Positions 10,284 to 20,700 of a stretch of 64,000 nt of DNA are shown here, piece after piece (positions within the stretch are counted from its first letter, which is position 1; every line of letters starts with the position of its first letter). The notes below the pieces were generated by a model. That model did not search any database. It was not told the origin of the DNA and worked only from the letters and a program-made list of their open reading frames with translations. This DNA is from Mariannaea sp. PMI_226 (Eukaryota; Ascomycota; Sordariomycetes; Hypocreales; Nectriaceae): NCBI GenBank assembly GCA_024336345.1, contig JANFOG010000010.1:372001-436000 (forward strand), in the 5' to 3' direction. Both the position numbers and the translations under genes were made by a program.

Positions 10284-11081
10284 ATGGCTGAATACTCTTC
10301 ACTCAAGGTGCCGGAGCTGAAGAAGCTCCTGGCGACCAAGGGCCTTGCACAAACAGGAAACAAAGCTGATTTGATTGCGCGCTTGCAAGAGAATGATAAG
10401 AAGGCTGCGACCGATGATGCTGGTAGGTTTCGCGCCCGCGACGTTATGCGCGCTGACCATGGCGCGCCATCGCTTGCTCCCAAAGTTCATCAATCTAACA
10501 CTTTTCTAGCCGATAATAAAGAGGACGAGATTAGCTACAGCGACGATGAGGCTCCCGCCGCCCCCGCCGCCCCTGCTGAGGAGCCTGCCAAGGAGGCTCC
10601 AGTCCAGGAAGCTCCCGCCGCCGCTGCCGCTGAGCCAGCTCAAGAGGCCACTGCCGAGAAGCCCGCCGAGACAGAGGAGAAGCCCGCAGAGCCCGCTCAA
10701 TCCTATGCTATGGGACTTGCCTCCACCGCTGCCGATGAGGAAGCCAAGAAGCGCGCCGAGCGAGCGAAGCGATTTGGTATCGAAGAGGATGATGATGCGA
10801 AGAGGCGCGCCGATCGGGCCAAGCGCTTTGGTCTCGACGAGAAGGAGCTCGCCACCAGCTTAGATTCTGCCCTTCCTGAGCGATCTCAAAGGCGCGGCCG
10901 CCCCCGCGGTCAGGAGAATGACAATCGCAACAGGAGACAAAATCGGGACCGAAGAAACGGTGATGGACGACGAGGCGGACGTGGCGTTGGCAGACGGGAT
11001 GCCCCGAGGCGCAACATCCTTGATGACCCAACTGAGAAAGCCAAAGCTGAGAAGCGGGCTGCTCGGTTTGCTGGTAACTGA
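10284..11081 (+). CDS. THO1: SAP-domain RNA-binding protein (THO1/SARNP type), 236 aa
   Basis: Starts at GCCATGG in a good context. Residues 6-38 form a SAP domain (LKVPELKKLL, then LIARLQ), a helix-turn-helix that binds nucleic acid. An acidic, Ala/Pro/Glu-rich linker follows, then two copies of A-x-R-A-[ED]-R-A-K-R-F-G ending GIEE and GLDE. An Arg/Gly-rich stretch comes next, and a final EKAKAEKRAARF helix. This order is that of yeast Tho1 and human SARNP, which act with the THO/TREX complex in nuclear mRNA packaging and export. An 87-nt intron is predicted at 10423-10509 (GTAGGT, branch CTAAC, TTCTAG). It has no stop and is a multiple of three, so unspliced RNA would encode 265 residues. 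Confidence 0.85.
   Translation: MAEYSSLKVPELKKLLATKGLAQTGNKADLIARLQENDKKAATDDAGRFRARDVMRADHGAPSLAPKVHQSNTFLADNKEDEISYSDDEAPAAPAAPAEEPAKEAPVQEAPAAAAAEPAQEATAEKPAETEEKPAEPAQSYAMGLASTAADEEAKKRAERAKRFGIEEDDDAKRRADRAKRFGLDEKELATSLDSALPERSQRRGRPRGQENDNRNRRQNRDRRNGDGRRGGRGVGRRDAPRRNILDDPTEKAKAEKRAARFAGN
10423..10509 (+). other. Phase-neutral intron in the SAP gene
   Basis: Donor GTAGGT, branch-like CTAAC 8 nt before the acceptor TTTTCTAG; 87 nt and fully open. The encoded 29 residues are poorly conserved-looking and interrupt the SAP-linker junction, which argues that it is normally spliced out. Confidence 0.75.
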
Positions 11082-14000
11082 AAGAGGCTATGAGATGATG
11101 ATTTGAAACAGGGTCAATTCGAAGAAGAGGTCGGTCTCAAATCAATTACTTGCATAGGGGGACATTGCTTTAGTACGTGCAGGATTACGGGAGAAAGGAT
11201 GATAGGAGGGTACTGGTATGGACGCTCAATGCATTCTAAAATGTAAAATTACTATTTTAATCGCAAATGATAAGGTAAACAGATCTGAATAAACGGGAAT
11301 CGGCGTTGAGGGGGGCTCAAGTCGGCACGTCATCAACCTCTATGTTTTATGATCTGCACCTACACACAGTCGCTTCATCGAACGCCACCATTTGCCAGAT
11401 TGTTGGTGCACCATCACATGGGAGTGTACGGCTCTCCTGAATGAAGAAAGCTCCTCCAGCTTCGCATCGGAGGATCGTGCTTTTCGTTGGTACCACAGGT
11501 TGCAATTTTCACCTCCTAAGATGCCAACATTAGCTCGACTTCTGTATATTTTAAGACTATTGCATCAGCTGGTTGGCGCCTGTATGCCCAGTTTGGTGTC
11601 CCACTCTCTAGACCTGGAAAGACGATCTAGGGTCTCTTTGCGAAAAAAACTGGGAAGATTGGATGCATGGAATTGATAGTGCATCACTGGCGTCCACATC
11701 TCAGCAGACGAAGCAAGACGGACTGAGCCGACCTGTGTGACAGACCCAGATTTTTTGCAAGACCTTGTTCTTTCTCACAGCAGACTCGAGAGAGAGATAA
11801 TGTAAGCGGATGTAAGGACGTTGCTAGCTGATGAGACATATTCAGCATCTGTTGATTGGAGTCCGATGTTAGGTATGGCAAGCAACCTGCTTATAGTACA
11901 CCCCTTCGCTGTAGTTACCAAATCCTCGCTCTCCTAGGCTAGGGTGATGAAGCAAAAACTCCAAACCGTCGTGTCTGGTTGGATCCGAAGCTGGGTTTCC
12001 CACTTTCCCGTGACTGAATCTAGATGCGTCGGAGCAATCCTTCACACCCTCCTGTCACACCAGTCACATCTTTACAGACAGCCAAACAGAAGTTACAATT
12101 GACAATAAAAGAAACTTCTTAGTTTGGACGGCTAATCACGGATGAACGTGCGCTGTCCTTGAGGCATTCGATATTACTCCACCACCACAGCCGTGTTCTT
12201 ACATTGTCTGAGCTGAACCAGTCAGAGTGCAAGATGGAACGGTGGCGTTCAACTTGATCATTTTAGATAGTCTTGATTACTGGACTAACCGTAGAGAGTG
12301 AGACCAAGGCGACCAACGCGAGAACAGGGTCGTCAGCATGAGCATTGGGAAGAGATGCAGATGCACGGCATTGGTTGTGCAGACGGTTCAGCAGAGAGGT
12401 CTCCTGAAGCCTGCGTCCTTTTATTGATGGGGCTTGTTGATAAAAAAGATTGCCGAGCAAATATTACTCGTTCCCATCCAAGAGTCAGAGGCGCTCAACC
12501 TGAAGCTGAGAATGGTGCACTCGACCGTAATGGGAAACGGCTGACTGGATCCGAGGTGGTGAAAGTCGAAACAGGGTGGTGGACAAACAAGGTCTCAGCC
12601 CTATCACAGACGAATCCAGTCGGCCGAGAAGAAACGGGGAATGGAACCATTTAAATGCAGTCCCTCAACCAGCACACAAGATCACCAGTCATGCTTGGGA
12701 AGGGGCAATTGCTCGTGGACCAGTCTTGCGGTAAATGACCAGCATTAGGGCACTGAGCACGCGATAGTCTGCAGACGGAGAGCCAACGAAAGTTGCATGC
12801 TCGCGGCTCCTGGACGTGGTCGACGCATTGCAACTGGACCAGAGCGCGCTAATCCCGCATTCCAAGAGGGGGACTATGTATGACCCATCCGAGGACGCAA
12901 GCCACGCAGCCATTTCTGAGTGACTGTCGATAGGGACGCCCTCCAGTCTTTTGTGAAATAAACGTGCGGATAAGGTCATATCTTAATGGTCCCCGTTGTG
13001 GACAGTACAACTAGCGGGCGCCCTTCTTTGGAGCTTTGGATGGTCGGCCGTTCACGTAACCCAAGACTATTTTCATCGAGCCTCAGCTCGCAGACCAATG
13101 GCATTTACAAAACCCCTGCTCACGCGGTGAGCCCCCAGTCCACGGAGGCGATGGTGGTAGCGATTGGAGAGTTGGGCCAAGTAGCTTGGTGTTAGCGAAT
13201 TCGGCAGACTCCAGAGATTTCAAGACTTGGCCATGTTGGCACTCCTGGCAGTATTTCGAAATAGGTCGATGATTTATCACTCCATCTTTGAGTGCTTGCT
13301 GAAAGGATTTGCCGGCGTGCATGTAGCCAGCTGGGGAGATGATGAGTTGGCATGAGGCAAAGCGGCAGAAGCGCTGGGTGGGAGCTCAGTATCCCAGGTC
13401 AAGTATCGAGTACTTCTCGACTCTCAGAGAGTAACTTACAGGGGGCTTGAGGGTCTCTGAAAGTGGCCCCTCTTGGACTAAGATCTGCGATTCGCTGTGA
13501 ATAGATCAGCCACATTTAGATCTGTGCTAAGACGAGCTTGACAGGCGAAAACGGAGCTTCCAGCCACAGGAGAGCTGCCACGTCGACGAGCCACCAGCCT
13601 CACCTTGAATTGAACCCTGCAGCCTGCTGTGGCCGGTTGTGGCGGAGCTGCCATGGGATGCCTCACTCAGTGCCGCATTTGGACCCAACGATGGAATCGA
13701 TCTTGATGATTACCGAAAGGTGTCGATAGTAAGAGCCGGGCTTATTTCTCGACATTGACGTAATCAGCCGCGATAGACGCGACAACGCATCGATATTGCC
13801 ACCATCAAAGCTGCAAGTTTTTCAGCTGTTCAAGGAGAGCTACCATGGCCGCTTGAGGGGTGACCAAACCACCGGGAAGGCTGGTCGCCCCGTTGCTAGG
13901 CTGACTGATTGCGATATCAATCACCTGAACATGGCAGACGCAGGCCTCACAGGGCACATCTGTCCTCGTGACATAACGGTTGGGTCGGTGAAGGCCTGAA

Positions 14001-16305
14001 ATCCTTTGATGACGTCGTAACGTCGGTCATATCTTGACCGCCGACTAGACGGTCTTGTGAGTCTCATTGCCTCAGATACAGATATCTTACTTGGTCACGA
14101 GTTGGCCTTGCATTACGGGTTGGATGACTGAACAAAAACTCCGAAATAGTTGTCAGCCACAAAATTGTGCACTCGGGCGAGACAGGGTTGTCCTAAACTG
14201 GGCCATCGACCAAAATCGCAGGCAAAATTTTACTACACGAAAACGACACTCCTCCGGTGGCATTTTTTTTCTTACAAAGCCTGGAGGGGGTTTGATACTG
14301 TTCACGTCAGCACAAGACCGAAATCCCGGAACTGTAACGGTACATGACGTGAAAAGCGCGAGTGCCTTCAAAGGATTGGCGAACAGGTTCGGCCTGTGAA
14401 GTTGGGTGGATGAGACAACCTCTTTCGGAAGAAGGAGAAACAGGCAGAAAACCCGCCCCGATTGATAGTGGGGATCGAATAAAGAACTGCCATGATTGGC
14501 AGAAATTGATTGACAGAGGGCCAATAGGGATGTCACAAAGAGGGACGCGAAGGCGAGCCTCGAACAAGAGGGCGCTTCCTGGGAATGTGAGCGAATGAAA
14601 GGCGAGGGCAGTGCTCTGGCTAAATACAAGATGGGGGTCAAGGACTGAGAAGTTCCAGAATATCTCGCCAATTCGCACTCTCTCGGTTCACAGTGTCGCA
14701 ATTGGCGCCTCCTTGCGTGGTAGTGGCAACTCCAACGGTCATCCTAGGCAGTCGAGTTACATAGTTCAAACTTCTTCAAGCTACGATAATGTCTGGGATT
14801 TGTGGCACAACCCCCTGCAATCCGTTTTGCTGGGACTGAGATCAGCTGTGCAACAGGAACAGACGTGTTCCGGCAAGTATAGCTCATATGCAGATTAATC
14901 CAATGCTTTTAGTTCTGTGCCGCAGAGATCTTGGAAAAAATTCTTTCATCTTTGTCGCTGCCGTGATGAGTTGCATAGACGCGAACGGCCTCCCAATTCA
15001 AGACTAGGATTCGATGCTATTATGGGAAGCGTGGGTACGCCGAAACGCACACCGTCAGGCTTGACTGCAGAAAATGCGCGAGAGAGGGCGGAGGAGGTCC
15101 CGCTTGGTTGAAAACATCATACAGGGGTACTGACTGGACTCGATAGAGGCAGAGCGGACTTGGGCCCAAGCTTCGACTCTCCACAATACAACCTTGAAGC
15201 GACCAACAATGGGGAGAGTGCTGTGGAGATATCTTGACTCGTCAAGCAAGATCCTCCCTACGGAGCACTCGGGGATGACTTGGAGTTGGTTGGAGCTTTG
15301 GGAAGAAAGACGTGAAGAGGTTTGCGTGTTGTTGATGCCTTAGGTTGAAGGTGGCAAGACGAAACAAGGATTCATTTGCCATGACAGGAAATCGACTCGG
15401 CACTTTGCTTAGGACCTTGCCCTGCCTTGCTCACTTTTGGTAGGTACCTACGGATTTACCAAGGCATACACGTACCCCTCTCATGAGGGTACCGTATCTC
15501 GTCTGGAGGCCGATCCTGGGTACAGTACGCGACTATATCAGTTCCGCAACGTAATCATGGTATTGATAATTCATTCACAGGCGCAGCTAAAGACCATTCT
15601 GAGACTGTTCTCTGACACCGAACTAGCTCCCCATCAAGTGTCGATGTTTGGTTGTAGGAAATAAACTCTTATTATCGTCATAACAATTGCAACCCTGCTT
15701 GACAGCTGGGTTTGCAGATACTGGTGCCATCGATATGCGCGGGTGATGACCGAGTGAGGCATACAGCAAACAAACAGCCTGTCGGAGTGCACGAAGAGAG
15801 ACATATGCAGCTGCATGTCTTAGACATGCAGCAATGGGCACGAGGGTCTGACGACACCTCAGAAAGCGTCGAAAGCCGCGTCTTGGTGCCCACGCCCTGA
15901 TGGACAGATGTTGCTTCCTCCCACTCAAGGCAGCTCATTCTCTATGGTGTGGGTGACATTGAGACCCGCAGAGTCCCAGACTCGTCGAAGCGAGGCTTTC
16001 CGTCGACTTATTGCACATAACAGTACTGACCCAACGGGCGTCGCACTGACGTTGGCTTTGGTACTGGGCATCGATCGGTCGTCGAACAGACAGCGAGTAG
16101 GACCCCGGAAGAATAGACGAGAAAGACACCGACTGTGGCAAGGGGCTGGAAAGGGACAAGAGAAACACTCAAGCTGGCAACACCACCAACCAACATCTCA
16201 ACAAGAGGACCCAAAATGTAACTTTTGCAGCATTCGCATTATGCCTTGGGCCAGAATAATAAAATTTTTTCTTGCTCTCAACTTTTACCGGATGGACTCT
16301 GACCA

Positions 16306-16346
16306 CCCCTTCCCTTTTCCCCCTTTCCCCTTCCCCTTCCCCCTTT
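16306..16346 (+). repeat. Polypyrimidine CCCTTT/CCCCTT tract
   Basis: About 40 bases of pure C/T in imperfect CCCCTT units, a mirror-repeat-like composition that can adopt triplex DNA. Confidence 0.7.
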
Positions 16347-16820
16347 GATCTTGCGATATGCGTCGGTCCATCAGTTATTTGATGCATCGAGCAAAGTGTT
16401 AAAAATGTAGCCAGAATTAGACTTGTTGACCAAAAGAAGGGCCCCGTCCTGCCCGTCCCATCGGCCCATCCCTCCCACGGTCTCCACTGGCCCACGGCAA
16501 ACCATTGTCTCAACCTCACTAACAAAGACTTGTTTCTTAAGCGTCGCCCCACCATAGCGTTTCTCCCAAGCTCTGGGGGCTAAGTTGTAACGGGCGTGAG
16601 AGGCTATCAGTGGCTTAACGGTGGGCAAGCAACAAGAAGCGTGCAAATCCCAGCCAGGGTGAGGTACCCAATGACAGCCGCAAGCCGTCTCCGGACAAAT
16701 CCCATAGGATGGAGGCGGTCTGCACGTTGGAGGAGCAATGCGGCGCAGTTTGCAGAGCGGCACAGACCAGAGAAACATTTTTGAGCCAAAAGAGGTGACT
16801 CAGCTCGGCCATCAATGTCG

Positions 16821-16885
16821 TCGACGTCGATCGGCCACTCCACGTCCGCGTCCGCATCTACGTCTACGACCACGTCCCACGTCTA
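16821..16885 (+). promoter_or_regulatory. Cluster of five ACGTC motifs
   Basis: Five ACGTC elements (bZIP/CRE half-site core) lie within about 65 bp, roughly 0.85 kb upstream of the methyltransferase-like gene start. They are interleaved with CGCGTC variants. The density could reflect a bZIP-responsive promoter or a simple degenerate hexamer repeat. Confidence 0.35.
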
Positions 16886-17728
16886 CGCCGCTGTCGCTCC
16901 GCACACACCCATCCCCAACCGCTGTTCCGCAAAAAAGTGCGAGAGTGCGACTTTCTTCAAGGGTCTCCAAGTCGTTCAAGCCCACCCCCAGGCCAGAAAG
17001 GCCCCGCTCGGCAGGGATCAACGCCACAGCCAGAATACATACAGAGCTTGCCTTGACCCACCCTGGAAGTACCTTGGCCCTATCACTCATGTACTCCTGT
17101 ACTCCTGTACCGGACAACCTCGTCCAGTCATGAGAATGCCCCAGACCAGCGGCAATCAGCTAAATACTATAGCTCTCTCTCTCCCGTTCGGGCCTCCCCG
17201 CTGTCACGCCTCTCTTCTCTTCTCTTTCTTCTGGTATTCACGGCTCACTTCTTTGCCACCGTTTCCATTTGTTCATTTGCCATTCATTTTGATTTTCTTC
17301 TTCTTAATATCCTACATCTCTCCCCTGCCCCGCCCACCGCACCGACTGGCTTCATCACCATTGACACCCTGATCGTATTTCGCTCATCCTTCACACACAT
17401 CTAGGCGCCAAAAAACCCCATTTCCCTAGACGCGGGCTTATCCCATCACACCCTCTTCACCTGGACCTAGTCTCCTTTGAAAAGCCTTATCCCTGGTACC
17501 CGTGGAAACTTGTCTCAGTCGCCCACCACCTTGGCCTTCCCTTCTCCACTAATACAGACAACCTCGACATAACAGCCTTCACGCGCTTGCGCTTTCGACC
17601 GTTTGTTGTTTCAACTCATTACACGATTTTCTTTCTTCTTTTATATATCGTATCGTGTCCCTGTTATTCTGGATTGTCTAAGAGAACCATGGGCTGTGGG
17701 AGATAGCTTCCCTCCTAGGCTGGAAAGA

Positions 17729-20700
17729 ATGGATTCCGTTAGGTCAGGGTCTGGTATTCCGTCCAGGCCTATAAACGGGACTCGGACCCGACGATTGGGA
17801 GACTCAACAATGACTTCTAATGCCCCCAGGCCGCTCAATCTCAATAGGCCCGAGAGAAAGGAATCTGAAATACCTAGGACAATTCCGAAACCACCTACGG
17901 TTGGAGCGAGATCTGTAAGCAGAGTTCCCCAGGCTTCAACTCGCCGTCCCTCGATACCTCAACCTACCACGAAGCCTGCTATGAACCGTCAAGACCAAAC
18001 ATGGGGTTCTTCTAGCACAAGCTCTTCTAATCGGTCAACTACCAAACTTCGGGGCGGTTCCGGATCATCGTCGTCGTCACACTCGATCGATGCTTCCTCG
18101 AAGCCAGCACCAAGCGCCCTAAGGAGGAAAAAATCGCTTTCTTCTTCTGGCATTGCTAGCCCCAGCAATGAGTCCCCTCGCACAAGTTTATCTTCTTCCC
18201 AACGGCGTTCAAGAGGTTCAATAGACCGGGCCCTTGGGATCCATCAGGATACAACTCTAATGCACAGTCCTACCGAGATTCATATTGCCGAGGTCGTCGA
18301 ACTTAACCCAGCTGGAAGGTCTTCTGTTGTGTACCCAGAACTGGATCGATATCGCAATATCCGACGCCCGTCAAACTCCTCTGACATCAATCTTGAGATC
18401 CCATTCCGACTGGCAACTCATGACTTGCCACCACCAACTCCTGCCAGCTTGCTACTCTCCGGGACAAGTGGGAGCCCATCCACTAGGTTTTCCGAGTCTC
18501 CTGGTCCAGGCCCTTACAGTCGCGACACGACACCGACTTCCATTGCATCACAATCCCCATGTCTGATTGCATCGGCTCGAGTTAACCAGGTCAAGACACG
18601 ATTGAACAGCCCTCAAACGAGACCACCTGTTACCAGAAGGAGAGCAGGCAGCTTTCCCAACGAGGTCGATGTTTTTGCTGTTGATCCTCATGGACTTGCA
18701 GCAGTTAGGGAGTCTTTGGCTTCTTCTTCTTCAAACTCAACAGTTCGAGCCTCTGAGCCTGAAAAAGTCATCAAAGCCAACAAGTCAAAGAGGCTCCCGC
18801 CACCGCCTCCTAGTCCACCGCCGCGAAAGTCGTCGCAAAAGTTTGAACAGGTCCAGAGTGTAACATCATCATCGCCATCTCCCAAAGCTGTCAGGAAACC
18901 CTCTCGGCCATTACTGATTGCTTTGTCGCCCGAGAAGTCTGCTCCTGAGACACGTTCCGAGACCCATCTGTCTCCCAAAGGAACCCCACCATCTCGACCA
19001 AGTAGAGATGGAACCCACAATATCCAGTCTCAAATATTTGTACCGATGCCTGTCATCCACAGCAATCTTTCTACACAGTCGTTGCCGACGGAGAGACGTG
19101 GAAGTGACTCAGGAGCTTCAATGATACTCCCTCGTACCAGTAGCCAGCTGTCTGAATCAGATAGGACGGTGTCTGCCTCGAGGCTTCAGGGTTCCAGAGA
19201 AGCGACTGTACGATCTCGGAGCAAATTGGCAGAGCGAAAGGAGACAACTAAGACAGAGCAGCCTCATCCTACCCGAACTCCCAGCCCTAACGTGACGAGC
19301 ACCTTCTCTCGCTTTGCCTTCTTTGGTCGGAAGAAAGCTCCAGCGGATGCGGCGCCGTCAAGTAAAAAGGAAAAGGAGAAGAAGACGCTTCGGAAAGGCC
19401 CGACAGCTGGCACTGGCCACGAAGGGTATGGGCGAATTGGTGGACTTCGACGCCGAAGCAGTAGCATTAGCATCAGCAGGGCATCTTCTGGAGCTCAGAT
19501 TTCTCAAGAGGCTCTGTCCAGCAGCGACTCGTTCCTTGCGGAACGGATGAACCCTGTCATCATCGCTGGCGGTGAAATTATCGAGAACCGCAATAATAGC
19601 TCAGAACTGCCTCGAACAGAAAGCAACCAGAGTCTTCTTCATAGCAAGCTCATGAAGCCTACTGATTCCCTTTCGGCATCGCAGTCTGGCTCGAGGAACA
19701 CTCTGTGGCCCTCTCCAATGTCGCGAACTCCCCATCCTGCTTTTGGGTACCGTCGACCATCTGACAGCAGTGACTCAGAAGGGGCTACCATGAAGCCTAC
19801 TCTAGCTTTTAGAAGATCAGTTCATCGTCTGCGGTCTTCTCCCGATGATCCTCTGAGGCTACCCCAGCCAATCAACACATCTGGGACTCCCAACTCCCCT
19901 TTGACGAGCCTCGATACTACTATCCTCTCGGACGAGTCGCACTTTGAGCTACAACGAGAAATCGCTCGCGACATCAACTCATCCCACCCTGCGCCGAAGA
20001 AGTTGGTCAAACGCTCACGATCACCTCGAAAGTGGACGCTATTTGGCAGGTCGCAGACTGAGAGTCCCAAGAGAGGTGAAGCTGTCAAGGCCACCGTCAA
20101 GGCTGTTGAGAAGAAATCTATCGCTTTTTACACAATGATGGATTCTTCGGAGCAAGATGATAGCGATCCTATGGATGTGCAAGAAGTTCTGAGGCGAGCT
20201 GAAGTATATGGAAAACCTCCGAGCAGGGGCGCCATCGAGTTGTCTCGAACTACTCCAGACATCCCAAAGCCATCAATGACCGTCCCTCATCAGTCTCAGC
20301 TACCACGCAAGCCAGAGATTGCCAGCGTAAAGCCTGAGACATTCTCAAGCCTACCACAGCCGACCCAACCGCTTGCTCCTCCGCCTCTAAGCGTTGAGAA
20401 AACTAAGCGGAGTCGGCTGCCTCAAGTTGGAAGAATCCCCAAGGTTGTCAGCAACCGGCCTGATCATCTTTCCCCCAAGAGCTTCTCACGGCCCTTCCGT
20501 GCAAGCATGCAAATGCCACCTCAGAACCTTCACGATGCTGTTGCGGCTCCTAAGGGTCCAACACCTCCGAAACCGTCGACGCCTGTGCCGGATCTCACTA
20601 TGGAAGGTTCAACTATTGGTAGCGGAACTAATGCTTCTTCGAACCGTGGTTCGCGTTCAGATTTCTCACCAGAGCCAAAGCGAGATCGGGAATTTCTCGC

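Larger units (their letters stand above)
11082..17728. other. Gene-poor 6.6-kb region
   Basis: 3' UTR of the SAP gene, then a long stretch in which open frames are short, start mostly at non-ATG codons and show no motif. It holds a TAGGTACCTA palindrome at 15441, a (CCCCTT)n tract at about 16306-16346, a cluster of ACGTC motifs at 16821-16885, and a CT-rich leader from about 17170 to 17640 before the methyltransferase-like gene. A non-coding transcript or an unspotted multi-exon gene cannot be excluded. Confidence 0.5.

Noticed and set aside
12298..12654. 118-aa plus-strand open frame
   Set aside because: GTG start, no recognisable motif, no splice context.
14153..14701. 182-aa minus-strand open frame
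   Set aside because: Non-ATG start, no motif, equally open complementary strand and composition unlike coding DNA.
17603..17728. N-terminal extension with a hydrophobic segment on the methyltransferase-like protein
   Set aside because: The open frame begins with TTG, not ATG; the first ATG is at 17729, and the upstream part is T-rich leader.
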